A stretch of DNA of 64,000 bases. Origin: DASYML01 sp036009045. Lineage in GTDB: Bacteria; Acidobacteriota; Blastocatellia; Pyrinomonadales; Pyrinomonadaceae. The notes below the pieces were generated by a model. That model saw only the letters and a program-made list of their open reading frames with translations, was not told where the DNA came from and made no database searches. Shown here piece by piece: positions 25,910-34,517 of the stretch. Position numbers and translations under genes: made by a program. Positions within the stretch are counted from its first letter, which is position 1. Each line of letters begins with the position of its first letter. The stretch covers positions 1-64,000 of the forward strand of contig DASYML010000187.1 in the NCBI GenBank assembly GCA_036009045.1, given 5' to 3'.

Positions 25910-26125
25910 CCACGTCAGTGGATACCTATGAGAGCCGGGGGCATCAGCCCCGGTTATTGGCCCAGAATAGAATCCGACCCTGCAAGGGTCGCACCCGCCG
26001 CGAAGAGGTGCGACCCTTGCAGGGTCGAATGATGTTGACGCGAAGCAGACCGTGGGCGCTGCCCCCGGCTATCATATTCGGCCCTTACAGGGCACAGGCG
26101 GCTTGTCAGTCAGCCTCTGATGTCG
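25910..26125. repeat. family-L GC-rich repeat cluster, convergent gap
   Basis: Three hairpin units: GAGCCGGGGGCATCAGCCCCGG; CGACCCTGCAAGGGTCGCA paired with TGCGACCCTTGCAGGGTCG; and GGGCGCTGCCCCCGGCTATC followed by GCCCTTACAGGGC. The last unit resembles 45120-45195. No gene is visible in 25864-26165. Confidence 0.7.
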
Positions 26126-26165
26126 AACTCACGTTAAATGATGTTATGCGGCGACGTTAAAGGAC

Positions 26166-26477
26166 CTATATCGCCGGACTAATTTTCTCTCTCAGCATCT
26201 CACTCACCAAACGACTGACAGCGACACCACGTTTCTGAGCCTCCTCAGAAAGCACTTTCATCAAGTCTTCATCTATCTCCACTTCATGGTGGCGACGCCT
26301 GAATTCCGATTCGACCTCGACGGTTTCAAAGCTGTCCAAATAATCCGTCGTGTCATGCGTCTCCCAAAACTCCGCCGCTTCTTCGTAGCTGCCGAACTCT
26401 TCCGGTAGCGGGTCAACCTGCTTCTTCTGCTTGTCTTTCATAAAGCTCTGCCAAAATGTAGGCTCAAACAACATCAT
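26166..26477 (-). CDS. CopG-type antitoxin (ribbon-helix-helix), no toxin partner visible
   Basis: 103 aa. Middle region EEFGSYEEAAEFWETHDTTDY is the hallmark of CopG antitoxins paired with BrnT-like toxins, followed by a ribbon-helix-helix DNA-binding segment (IDEDLMKVLSEEAQKRGVAVSRLVSEML). The expected small toxin gene is on neither side: upstream is DUF2752, downstream a repeat. It may be a solitary remnant or act as a stand-alone repressor. Start could also be the internal Met at MKDKQKKQV. Confidence 0.8.
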   Translation of the reverse strand: MMLFEPTFWQSFMKDKQKKQVDPLPEEFGSYEEAAEFWETHDTTDYLDSFETVEVESEFRRRHHEVEIDEDLMKVLSEEAQKRGVAVSRLVSEMLREKISPAI

Positions 26478-26502
26478 GGAGTAGCCTCACGCGAGCGCAT
26501 AA

Positions 26503-27003
26503 CTAAAGATTGTGCGGCGCGAGAAGATTGAAGGGATAGAAGGGCAGGTTTCTGACAATCCCGAAGACGACGGCTATCCAGAAGAGAAGTTTGATGAGCG
26601 TGGGGTTGACGAAAAACTTGGGCAGACCGCGCCCGCGTATGCCTAAGAGGGCGTAGGAGAGAAACACGTAGACGAGCACGGGGAGCAGGATGACGAAGAG
26701 GGGGTTCATCGCAAAGGCCGCCGCCGGATGGCCGTGGACCATGTGATAGAGGGCGCGCGTGGCTCCGCAGCCGGGGCAGTAGATGCCCGTCAGGCTGTGA
26801 AAGAGGCACGGTGGGTAGAGGCCGGAGGTGACGGGATTGAAGAGCCGCAGGAAGAGCAGCCCGGCCAGCGTGATGCCCACAAAGCTGAGCGCTCTCACGC
26901 GCTGGCGCGTGCTGGCGTTGAAGGGTTCTCTGATGTCAGACTCCGCATGCATTTCTCTTCGCTCTTCCTTCCGGCAATCGTTGATGAGAGATTCGCTCTC
27001 CAT
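26503..27003 (-). CDS. DUF2752 membrane protein
   Basis: 166 aa. Three membrane helices and the DUF2752 signature YCPGCGATRALYHMVHGHP followed by AFAMNPLFV. Function of the family is unknown; the CPGCG pair suggests a metal or redox site. 10 bp after the receiver-HATPase gene on the same strand, so a two-gene unit is likely. Confidence 0.9.
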   Translation of the reverse strand: MESESLINDCRKEERREMHAESDIREPFNASTRQRVRALSFVGITLAGLLFLRLFNPVTSGLYPPCLFHSLTGIYCPGCGATRALYHMVHGHPAAAFAMNPLFVILLPVLVYVFLSYALLGIRGRGLPKFFVNPTLIKLLFWIAVVFGIVRNLPFYPFNLLAPHNL

Positions 27004-27013
27004 CGTTTTGCGT

Positions 27014-27859
27014 CTATGCTGCGCCGTTCAGATATTTAATGAGGACGACTTCGTTGTGGCGTTCATTGTAAACCATCTCGTCAACCATGTTGCTGGCGAT
27101 GAGGATGCCGAAGCCGCCGGGGCGCATTCCCTTTTCCTGGCGCACGCGTTCGTGATGGATGGGGTCGCCTTCGGGGTTGAGGATGGCCGCGTGGTAGAGC
27201 GCTTCGAGACTAAAACCCTCGCCGGGGTCTTTGATGCGGTAGAGCACCAGGCGCGGCGTGTGCAGGTAGGCGACTTCGACATCCTTGGTCGGGTCATTCT
27301 TGCCGCCGTACTCTATGGCGTTGCGCAGCATTTCGCGGAAGGCATAAGTCACGCCGTCGCGCGTCTCCTGCGGCAAGTCCATTTCGAGTTGCGTCATGAT
27401 ACGTTCGAGCGGCTCAATCGCCGCCAGGTCGCAGGGCACGCGCAACTCTATCCATTCGGGCCGCGCCGAGAGCACTTCTATCTCTATCTCCTGCTCGCCG
27501 AGTTCAAATGCGCTCTTGACGGCTGAGAGAAGTTCGGGCACGTCAAAGGGCTTGGCTAGAAAATCGCAAGCCTGCTCGCGCAGCGCGGCGATGGCCGCTT
27601 CCGGCGTCGAGACCGCCGTCATGATGATGACCTTCAAATCCTGATTGTGTTCGCGCAACTTCGCCAGCATCGTGAGGCCGTCCATCTTCGGCATCATCAC
27701 ATCGAGCAGGGCCAGGTCCACCTTCTCCTGAGCGATAACCTCCAGACCTCTGAAGGCGTCCTCCGCGTCCAACACCTCAAAGCCTTCGCGCTCAAGCACG
27801 AAACGCACCATGTCGAGCAGCGTCGGGTCATCGTCTACTACCAGAATCTTTTGAGCCAT
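27014..27859 (-). CDS. response regulator with C-terminal RsbW-like HATPase domain
   Basis: 281 aa. Receiver (1-120) with DDD pocket, acceptor Asp in LLDVMMPKMDG and Lys in LAKPFD; then a HATPase_c_2 domain (about 135-278) with REMLRNAIEYGG (N-box), DPGEGFS and RPGGFGILIASNMVDE (G-box), as in anti-sigma-factor kinases. Probably a partner-switching output in which phosphorylation controls a Ser/Thr kinase. No anti-sigma antagonist or sigma factor is adjacent. Confidence 0.9.
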   Translation of the reverse strand: MAQKILVVDDDPTLLDMVRFVLEREGFEVLDAEDAFRGLEVIAQEKVDLALLDVMMPKMDGLTMLAKLREHNQDLKVIIMTAVSTPEAAIAALREQACDFLAKPFDVPELLSAVKSAFELGEQEIEIEVLSARPEWIELRVPCDLAAIEPLERIMTQLEMDLPQETRDGVTYAFREMLRNAIEYGGKNDPTKDVEVAYLHTPRLVLYRIKDPGEGFSLEALYHAAILNPEGDPIHHERVRQEKGMRPGGFGILIASNMVDEMVYNERHNEVVLIKYLNGAA

Positions 27860-27894
27860 GACTTACCTTTCAAAACCCATGAGAGTCTTTCATG

Positions 27895-27972
27895 TCAGTC
27901 CTGCCTGCTTAAGCTGGGCGGGTCTCTGCTGGGCCAACACGACCCGCCCAGCTTAAGCAGGCGGGACCGACC
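27895..27972. repeat. family-K palindrome (copy 1)
   Basis: About 31-bp arms, GTCAGTCCTGCCTGCTTAAG on one side and CTTAAGCAGGCGGGACCGAC on the other, with the shared core GCTGGGCGGGTC/GACCCGCCCAGC. Nearly identical to 63115-63192. Sits between holB and the receiver-HATPase gene. Confidence 0.92.
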
Positions 27973-27978
27973 TTAGTT

Positions 27979-29019
27979 TTACTGCCGCCTTGCCATTTCC
28001 AGAAAGAGCGCGTCCGTCGCCACCTTGCGATTGATGTTGACAGAAAGCTGTGCGCGCAGGGTCTCCAACAGCGTGAGCCAACTTGCGGCGCGGCGGCTCT
28101 CCACACGCGCGCTGATTTGAGTGAGTTGCGCGCGCGCGTCTTCGTTGACGATCTGCTCTGCGGGCGCGCCGAGGGCGAGCGCCCAGACATCGCGTATCAA
28201 GATTTCCAGCACGTCCAGGCGCGGCTCGTACTCATCCTTACGCTTCGCGTCGTTCATCTCTTCCGCCGCACGCAAGAGGCGCGCGCGGTCTCCCGTCACG
28301 ACCAGCGCATTGAGGATTCCGAGCATCGCCTCGCGCCGCGCGCGATAGCTTTCCATGTCAGCGACGAGCGCTCGACCGATGCTGCCCTGTGCCAGCCTCG
28401 CGAGCACGCGCGCATCCTTCTGCGAAAGTTTTTTCGCGCGCGCGAGATGTTCTTCAATCTCGGTCGCCGCGAGGGGCGCAAAGCGTATCACCTGGCAGCG
28501 CGAACGTATCGTCGGGAGCAAAGCCGCAGGTCGCGCCGTAATCAAAATCAGGTGAGACGTGACGGGCGGCTCTTCGAGCGTCTTGAGCAGAGCGTTGGAT
28601 GAAGCGTCGTTCAACTTGTCCGCGTCCTCTATCAGGAAGACGCGCGCCGCACCCTCGAAGGGACGAAAGTTGGCCTCGCGCTCAAGGTCCCGCATCTGGT
28701 CCACGAGGATGGCCCGGCCATACGGTCGCGCCATGCCCACATCAGGATGCTCGCTCCAAATAATTTTCTTATGAGCATCCCTGTCATCCGCCGCCGGAAG
28801 CGTCCAGCGCATGATGCGCTGGCATGAAGCGCACCTCTCACACGCTTCGACGCCAACACGCGCGCGGCAGTTGAGCGCCTTCGCCAGTTCGAGCGCGAAC
28901 AGCTTTTTCCCCACCCCCTCTTCGCCCGCGAACAGCAGCCCGCCCGGCACACGCCCGGCCTTGAGCATCCGCCCGATAGTCTCCTTCGCCCGCCGATTGC
29001 CCAAGAGATGGTCGAACAT
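27979..29019 (-). CDS. holB: DNA polymerase III delta' subunit (clamp loader)
   Basis: 346 aa. AAA+ clamp-loader subunit with P-loop GEEGVGKKLFA, zinc cysteines CRARVGVEACERCASC, a SRC motif in IRSRCQVIRF and a C-terminal helical collar. The frame continues upstream to 29067 through repeat A5, so the ATG at 29019 (FDHLLGN) is chosen. Adjacent to tmk, a common pairing. Family firm; delta' versus a short DnaX-like protein not fully settled. Confidence 0.9.
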   Translation of the reverse strand: MFDHLLGNRRAKETIGRMLKAGRVPGGLLFAGEEGVGKKLFALELAKALNCRARVGVEACERCASCQRIMRWTLPAADDRDAHKKIIWSEHPDVGMARPYGRAILVDQMRDLEREANFRPFEGAARVFLIEDADKLNDASSNALLKTLEEPPVTSHLILITARPAALLPTIRSRCQVIRFAPLAATEIEEHLARAKKLSQKDARVLARLAQGSIGRALVADMESYRARREAMLGILNALVVTGDRARLLRAAEEMNDAKRKDEYEPRLDVLEILIRDVWALALGAPAEQIVNEDARAQLTQISARVESRRAASWLTLLETLRAQLSVNINRKVATDALFLEMARRQ

Positions 29020-29024
29020 AAAAA

Positions 29025-29147
29025 AGAGTCTGGAGTCCAGAGTCTGGAGTCTGGAGTTCAGAGTCAAGAGTTCAGAGCCAGAAGCGCGCTGTGGTTATCG
29101 CTTTTGGTTTTAGAGTCCAGACTCTGGACTCCTGACTCTGGACTCTA
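29025..29147. repeat. family-A heptamer palindrome (copy 5)
   Basis: GAGTCTGGAGTCCAGAGTCTGG left arm, CCAGACTCTGGACTCCTGAC right arm. Overlaps the last 38 bases of tmk, whose C-terminus it encodes. Confidence 0.9.
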
Positions 29148-29769
29148 TAAAAGGGATGACGACCTCCATCATGCGCGCGTGCGTTTCTTCGACCGAGCCT
29201 GTGGCGTCAATGAGCCGCACGCGCTCAGGTTCGGCGGCGGCGATTTCCAGATAAGCATTACGCACGCGCGTGTGAAAGGCGGCGTCTTCCGTGTCGAGGC
29301 GATCTATCTGGCGGCCCTTTTGCGCGCGTTGCCGTGCGCGTTCGAGGCCCGCCGCGACAGAGACATCAAAGATTAACGTGAGGTCTGGCTGAAGGCCCCC
29401 CGTCGCTAAGGCGACGACATCCCTTATCACTTCCGGCGCGAAGCCGCGACCCGCGCCCTGATAGGCGACGGTCGCATCCGCGTAACGGTCCGAGAGAACG
29501 ATGTGGCCCGATGCGAGCGCCGGATGCAGGAGCGTGCGAACGTGTTGCGCGCGGTCCGCCGCGAAGACGAGCAATTCCGCGAGCGGGTCTACCTGTTCCT
29601 GCGTGTCCAGCAGCGCGGCTCGCAGGCGGTCGCCCAAGGAAGTGCCGCCCGGCTCGCGCGTCACCACGACCTCCAGTCCGCGCATTCTAAGGTCGCCCGC
29701 GAGCATACGCATCTGCGTGGATTTCCCGCTCCCGTCAATGCCCTCGAAAGTGATAAAAGCGCCCGCCAC
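29110..29769 (-). CDS. tmk: thymidylate kinase
   Basis: 219 aa. Phosphorylates dTMP. P-loop FEGIDGSGKST, DRY-type SDRYADATVAYQG, EPGGT and lid region present. The frame is open to 29916, but homology starts at GAFITFEG, so the GTG at 29769 with AAAGAGAAC before it is preferred. C-terminal SRVRSPESGL is encoded by palindrome A5 and is unlike normal Tmk ends. Confidence 0.94.
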   Translation of the reverse strand: MAGAFITFEGIDGSGKSTQMRMLAGDLRMRGLEVVVTREPGGTSLGDRLRAALLDTQEQVDPLAELLVFAADRAQHVRTLLHPALASGHIVLSDRYADATVAYQGAGRGFAPEVIRDVVALATGGLQPDLTLIFDVSVAAGLERARQRAQKGRQIDRLDTEDAAFHTRVRNAYLEIAAAEPERVRLIDATGSVEETHARMMEVVIPFIESRVRSPESGL

Positions 29770-29818
29770 GTTCTCTTTTAAAGTGTGTTGATGGATGAAA
29801 TGTCTTCCGTGGAAAATC

Positions 29819-30118
29819 TCAAGAGCCGGAAGGATGGTCTGTCCCGGCGTTGGTCTCTGCGGGCGTCTCGGCGGGCGTTTGAGGCCCGCGCAAATCGCCG
29901 CTCGTACGCCGCGCATGAGAGATGGTTGAGATGGCGTGTTTGAAGATCAACTGTTCCTGCGAGCCTGTTTCCAGGAGCAGCGAGAACTTATCAAAGCTCT
30001 TAATCCGCCCCGACAGCTTCGCCCCGTGCAGGAGGTAGATCGTGACCGTGCTACGCTCACGTCGCGCCGTGTTGAGAAAAGCATCCTGTATGTTTTGCGG
30101 AGTCGCCTTCGTGTCCAC
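29819..30118 (-). CDS. hfq: RNA chaperone Hfq
   Basis: 99 aa. Sm1 motif region IQDAFLNTARRERSTVTIYL with HGAKLSGRIKSFDKFSLLLE, and Sm2 LIFKHAIST. Binds small RNAs and mRNA A-rich tracts. The C-tail is Thr/Glu/Pro-rich (PAETPAETNAG), probably disordered. GTG 30118 has GGAG 6 nt upstream; GTG 30121 and TTG 30133 are alternatives. Follows miaA on the same strand as in many genomes, though repeat B3 lies between them. Confidence 0.93.
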   Translation of the reverse strand: MDTKATPQNIQDAFLNTARRERSTVTIYLLHGAKLSGRIKSFDKFSLLLETGSQEQLIFKHAISTISHARRTSGDLRGPQTPAETPAETNAGTDHPSGS

Positions 30119-30202
30119 CACAGTCTCCGTCAAGCCGAAATAAAAATAGTCCGTCGAAGAATCAGATTACACCAAAAAGAGAAATGGGAAAAGGAGAAGG
30201 AG

Positions 30203-30377
30203 TAGTGGTTCAACTTGATCTTGAGTTTAATAGATAGTGAGATTCACCACCGCAGACACAGAGCGCGCAGAGTCAGCACAGAGATAATCATTCAACTCTC
30301 TGTGCCGCCTCTGTGTCCTCTGTGTCTAGCGGTGGTGAACGCCTCTTTCATTCTCGCTCAAGGCTCACTGAACCACT
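30203..30377. repeat. family-B composite palindrome (copy 3)
   Basis: TAGTGGTTCAACTTGATCTT ... CTCACTGAACCACT outer ends and CACCACCGCAGACACAGAG inner arm. Separates hfq from miaA. Confidence 0.9.
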
Positions 30378-30396
30378 GCTGGAAAGGAGTAGCGGC

Positions 30397-31353
30397 TCAG
30401 CTTTCTCCCCAAATTTCTTTGACGTATGAGAAGACGCTTTCCTGGACCAACGGGTCTTCGCCGAAGCCCGCGAACCAGTGGACGCCCGGCTCCCGTCGAA
30501 ACCATGTCAGTTGTCGCTTGGCGTAATGGCGCACGTCCATCTTTGTCTGTTCGATAGCCCCTCGCAAATCGCGTTGACCGCGCAGATATTCCACGACGCG
30601 ACGATAACCGTGCGAGCCGAGCGCGTTCGATTCGGCTGGCACACCCTGGTCCAATAAATAACGAACTTCCTCGACCAGCCCGGCGGCGAAATGGCCTTCG
30701 GCTCTCCGGTTGATGCGCTCGTAGAGTTCTGCGCGCGGCGGCGCGAGCGCGACGACTTGAATCCGCGCGGCAGAGGGGGACGGCTCCATACGCTCTCTCA
30801 ACTGTGCGGAGATGGGGCGGCCCGTCTGGAAGCGCACTTCCAGCGCGCGCTGCACGCGCGGCCAATCGCGCACATGCAGTTTCCCCGCCGATAATTGGTC
30901 CACCCGCGAGAGCATCCGGTGCAGATGTTCGAGGCCGCGCTGCTCCCTCAGATTCGTCAGGCGTTTGCGTAAGGTCTCGTCGGTTGGGGGTCCGGGAAAG
31001 AAGGGCTGCCTGAGCGCGCGCAGGTAAAACCCCGTCCCGCCGACGAGCAGCGCCGCAACGCCCCGCGCTTCTATCTCTTCAACCTTGCGCGCGGCGTCGC
31101 GCGCCCAGTCTCCCGCCGTGTAGTTGATTTCCGGCGGGACGAAATCAATCAGGTGATGCGGCACGCCGCGCCGCTCTGCGAGCGAAACTTTGGCCGTCGC
31201 AATCTCTATCCCCTGATAGACCTGCACGGAATCGCAGTTGATGATTTCGCCGCTCGTGCGCAAGGCCAGTTCGATGCCCAGCGCGCTTTTGCCGGAAGCG
31301 GTGGGACCGACGACCGCGATGATCGGATGCTTTGATGGCTCTGAAGAATTCAA
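30397..31353 (-). CDS. miaA: tRNA dimethylallyltransferase
   Basis: 318 aa. Adds dimethylallyl to A37 of tRNA. P-loop VGPTASGKSALG, DSVQVYQG, YTAGDWARDA and RYAKRQLTWFRR-like end are canonical. TTG start at 31353 overlaps the stop of a small membrane ORF by TTGA, suggesting translational coupling. Confidence 0.96.
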   Translation of the reverse strand: MNSSEPSKHPIIAVVGPTASGKSALGIELALRTSGEIINCDSVQVYQGIEIATAKVSLAERRGVPHHLIDFVPPEINYTAGDWARDAARKVEEIEARGVAALLVGGTGFYLRALRQPFFPGPPTDETLRKRLTNLREQRGLEHLHRMLSRVDQLSAGKLHVRDWPRVQRALEVRFQTGRPISAQLRERMEPSPSAARIQVVALAPPRAELYERINRRAEGHFAAGLVEEVRYLLDQGVPAESNALGSHGYRRVVEYLRGQRDLRGAIEQTKMDVRHYAKRQLTWFRREPGVHWFAGFGEDPLVQESVFSYVKEIWGES

Positions 31354-31445
31354 GCGTGTGATGACAGGAGGCGCAAGATGACGACCAGCCAGATAATCAG
31401 TAACACTACCAGCGCGCCGATAATTTGTGCACGAGAAAAACGCAT
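31350..31445 (-). CDS. small single-pass membrane protein coupled to miaA
   Basis: 31 aa from ATG 31445 (MRFSRAQIIG, then a hydrophobic helix ending LRLLSSHA). The frame is open further upstream to repeat B4 and a longer start is possible, adding PDFEPPEFSSNGL. Its TGA shares bases with the miaA TTG. No homologue recalled. Existence is inferred from the overlap and the clean membrane helix. Confidence 0.45.
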   Translation of the reverse strand: MRFSRAQIIGALVVLLIIWLVVILRLLSSHA

Positions 31446-31484
31446 CAGCCCGTTCGATGAAAATTCCGGCGGCTCAAAATCAGG

Positions 31485-31659
31485 TAGTTGATTAGTTTGG
31501 TCATGAGTGAAAGGGACAGTGAGATTCACCACCGCAAACATAGAGCGCACAGAGTCAGCACAGAGAAAGGCATTCAACTCTCTGTGCGTCCTCTGTGCGC
31601 TCTGTGTCTACGGTGGTGAACACCCCTCCCATATTCACTCATGGCTAATTGAACCACTA
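31485..31659. repeat. family-B composite palindrome (copy 4), left end degenerate
   Basis: Right outer end AATTGAACCACTA is intact, left end TAGTTGATTAGTTTGG is diverged. Inner arms CACCACCGCAAACATAGAG and CTCTGTGTCTACGGTGGTG are compensatory: CAAACA opposite TGTCTA is partly mismatched. Confidence 0.8.
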
Positions 31660-31697
31660 ACCAAAATTAGTTTATCAGTCTGGACACTGAAAACAGT

Positions 31698-31946
31698 TTA
31701 CTTGAAAAATATCCTTAACTCATCCTCGCCGGGCCGCACCAGCGCGCGCCCATCCCTCTCGAACACGGGCACGAGCCGTTGCCCCGTCAACCTGTACATC
31801 GCCCGCAACGCGCCGAAATCATTCGCCACGTCCCGCTCCGTGTACTCTATGCCATGACCTTCAAGCCACGCACGCGCATTTGAGCATAAAGGACAGGCTG
31901 GCACGACATAGAGCGTGACGGATGTTTGTGTGAGAAGGCCGCTCAT
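31698..31946 (-). CDS. glutaredoxin family protein
   Basis: 82 aa, thioredoxin fold. CPLC redox motif near residue 18, cis-Pro in RLVPVFERDGRAL. Single gene ending near repeat B4 and starting 26 bp after the SpoIID gene, same strand. NrdH/Grx-like; partner unknown. Confidence 0.85.
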   Translation of the reverse strand: MSGLLTQTSVTLYVVPACPLCSNARAWLEGHGIEYTERDVANDFGALRAMYRLTGQRLVPVFERDGRALVRPGEDELRIFFK

Positions 31947-31971
31947 TTTCTACCAAGCAAGAACGAACTTG

Positions 31972-34410
31972 TCAGTACAGTTTCGTCAAGTCAATCCCGG
32001 TGTAATAAGCCTTCAAAATTTGCTCGTAGGTTTTGCCCGCGCGGGCCATCCCGTAGGCTCCGACCTGGCACATCCCGACGCCATGGCCCCAGCCGCGACC
32101 CGTGAAGGTAAAGCCCGCGACGCGCCCCGATGCATCGTAGCGCCGGTCTATCACGAAGAGTTGTTCGCGCAGGCCCATGATGGAGCGTATGCGCCCGCCG
32201 CGCAGGTGCGCAGTGCCGTTCGCGCAGATGATTTCCAGGTCAGTCACGCGTCGGGAAGAGCCGCGCGCCGCGACGCGCAAATCCAGGATTGGGCCGAAGC
32301 CTTTGGACGCGCGCGAAAGTCGCGATTGAACTTCGGCGACGGTCAGTTCATTGGTCCAATTAGTGAAGGGCGAGAAGCGGTCTGCGCTCGCGCCGTTGGG
32401 CGCGGGACGGACTTCCAGATAATCAACTTCGCCGCGCGCGTTTAAGTGAAACAGCGCAGGCTCGCCGCCGACCAGCACGAGCGAGCGCATCTGATGCGAA
32501 ACCCCGTCGCCGAAAGCGCGGAAGAGATAAGCCTCCGCGCTCATCACGAGAGGCTGGTCCTGTCCCCTGGCGGAACGCAGGATTAATGCTCCGGCGGTCG
32601 CTGGCTTCGTCGTCCCTTTCTGTAGTTGCAGCACGCCGCGCGCTTCCAACAGGCGCGCGATGGTGTGAAGAGTACGAGCGCGCGGCATCTGTTCGCGCGG
32701 GCGCAGGGTGGCGTCCGGGTAGAGCGAGAGCGAGCCGTCGCGCAGGAGCAGCGCGACATCCGCACGATTGCGCGCGGGGATGTCCGCCGCGTCGCGGAAG
32801 GCCAACAGGTATTCCACGTCAGCGTTGTCGAGCAGCGTGTCCGCGCGTGATTCGCCGTAGACCGCGCGCGCGAGCGCGGAGATGAAAGCGGGCGTGCGCG
32901 TCATGTCGTCCGACATGTCCGGCGCGGGCTGGCGTGAGAGGCGTGCGACGGCTGCCAGCCAGCCACGCACTTCCGCCACCGTCGCTGGCGCGTCGAGCCA
33001 GGCATCGCTGAGGCGAGGTTGGACCAATTTAAAATCCTGCATCGAGAGCAACGCGGCGTCGCGCGCGAGCGAGACGTTCTGCTCCTCCTGGATCAACGCA
33101 GGCTCGCGCGAGGTCTTGATGATGAAGGGCACAAAGGCCGCGCGTCCTTCCGGCGCGCACTCGCGCCCGCGCAGGTACGGGGCCGCCTCGTTAAAGATAT
33201 TCTCCGCGTCCTCCGTGCGCCCGCCGCAGGTCGAAGTGTAGAGCGCGTTGATGGGTTCGCCCATGTAAGTGGCGACGATGCCGCGCGTCTCTTCGACGGC
33301 GCGCGTGGCGAGCGGGTGCTCGGTTGACATGCCGCCGTAAACCTGCGAGCGCGTGGTCGGCAGTAAATCGAATCCTTGCGAAGCGAAGTTGCCGCGATTC
33401 CTGACGGCGTAGGTGCGCGCGGCGACCGCCTGCGCCTTCAAGGCTTCGAGCGCGGGATAGCCGCCGGGCGAGAGTTCGTTAGGCACGACGCCGCGCACGT
33501 AGTCTTCCAGCGAGACGACGTTGATGACCGTCAGCGTCCCGCCCGGATTGGTGAAGACTTCGAGCCTGCCGCGATAGGGTTTGTCATTGAAGCGCACGGG
33601 CGCGCTTTGTTCATTGTCGGAAGCGAAGGTGACGGGCGCTCTTGAACTGAAGAGCATGCTTCGTCCCGTTGCGGCATAGGCCACCAGTTCGCGCGTCGGC
33701 ACGCTCGCGCGCGAGACCAAACGCACATTGCCTGTGCTTGAAGAAGCGCGCGCGGGCGTCGTCTTCTGGTTCGCCTCCGTGGCTTTTATGGACGATGCGT
33801 TGATGACCGTCGCGTGAGCATAGCCTCCTTCTTCCAGGCGCGCGCGCAAGTCTTCCGCCTCACTCTGTGACCTTGGTGGACCAATGTGCAGACACCAGTT
33901 TTTCGTCGTCGCGTCGTAAGCGATTTCACATTCATCAACGGTCAAGGCGCGTATCTCTTCGGAGACACGCAACGCGTCATCGCGCGTCGGCAGTCCCGCA
34001 AGTTCTACGCGGCAGTTGTTGTCCGCGATGGGCGTCGGCGAGGGCGCGAGCAGGTGCGGTTCCAGACGCACGCGAGACGCAGCGAGCAACGCGGGAGCAG
34101 CATTGCTGTCAGAGGCGTTGAGCAGTTGCCCGTTCGTGGAGATGGTCGCGGCGCGCGCGCCCGTGGCGAGACCAACGCGTATCAAAGGCTCTCCCGCGCG
34201 CGACATATTCAAAGCGATGGCGGGCGCGGCGTTGGTCTCTGTTTGGGAAGTTGTCTGTGAGGCTGGCGTCTGCGGCTGGGTCGTCTGGACGCGGCGCGGG
34301 CGCGTCTGCGTGTTCTCCTGCGCCCCCTGTCCGAAGGCGAAGGAGGAGAGACACAGAAATTCTGCGACGAGCAGAGCGATAATTCTGGACCAGTAGGGGG
34401 AAGGGCGCAT
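31972..34410 (-). CDS. SpoIID/LytB domain protein with SPOR-like and SLH-like segments
   Basis: 812 aa from ATG 34410 (TTG 34437 is an alternative). Signal peptide ending FAFGQG; SPOR-like repeat (about 125-205) for glycan binding; SpoIID N-half with EDYVRGVVPNELSP, AVAARTYAVRN and TSTCGGRTEDAENIF; then an inserted stretch of about 230 residues with an SLH-like segment (LYPDATLRPREQMPRARTL); then the SpoIID end GWGHGVGMCQVGAYGMA. SpoIID cleaves glycan strands lacking stem peptides. With no sporulation genes in view, a role in wall remodelling at division is inferred. Confidence 0.88.
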   Translation of the reverse strand: MRPSPYWSRIIALLVAEFLCLSSFAFGQGAQENTQTRPRRVQTTQPQTPASQTTSQTETNAAPAIALNMSRAGEPLIRVGLATGARAATISTNGQLLNASDSNAAPALLAASRVRLEPHLLAPSPTPIADNNCRVELAGLPTRDDALRVSEEIRALTVDECEIAYDATTKNWCLHIGPPRSQSEAEDLRARLEEGGYAHATVINASSIKATEANQKTTPARASSSTGNVRLVSRASVPTRELVAYAATGRSMLFSSRAPVTFASDNEQSAPVRFNDKPYRGRLEVFTNPGGTLTVINVVSLEDYVRGVVPNELSPGGYPALEALKAQAVAARTYAVRNRGNFASQGFDLLPTTRSQVYGGMSTEHPLATRAVEETRGIVATYMGEPINALYTSTCGGRTEDAENIFNEAAPYLRGRECAPEGRAAFVPFIIKTSREPALIQEEQNVSLARDAALLSMQDFKLVQPRLSDAWLDAPATVAEVRGWLAAVARLSRQPAPDMSDDMTRTPAFISALARAVYGESRADTLLDNADVEYLLAFRDAADIPARNRADVALLLRDGSLSLYPDATLRPREQMPRARTLHTIARLLEARGVLQLQKGTTKPATAGALILRSARGQDQPLVMSAEAYLFRAFGDGVSHQMRSLVLVGGEPALFHLNARGEVDYLEVRPAPNGASADRFSPFTNWTNELTVAEVQSRLSRASKGFGPILDLRVAARGSSRRVTDLEIICANGTAHLRGGRIRSIMGLREQLFVIDRRYDASGRVAGFTFTGRGWGHGVGMCQVGAYGMARAGKTYEQILKAYYTGIDLTKLY

Positions 34411-34517
34411 CGGCTCTCTGTTTCCCTTTAACAACAAAGGATGACGACGCTCGCAGCCGCGCCGTGCTCTTATACTACTACATTTGCCTTTGCGAGCGGC
34501 ATCGTCTTGCGAATCAG

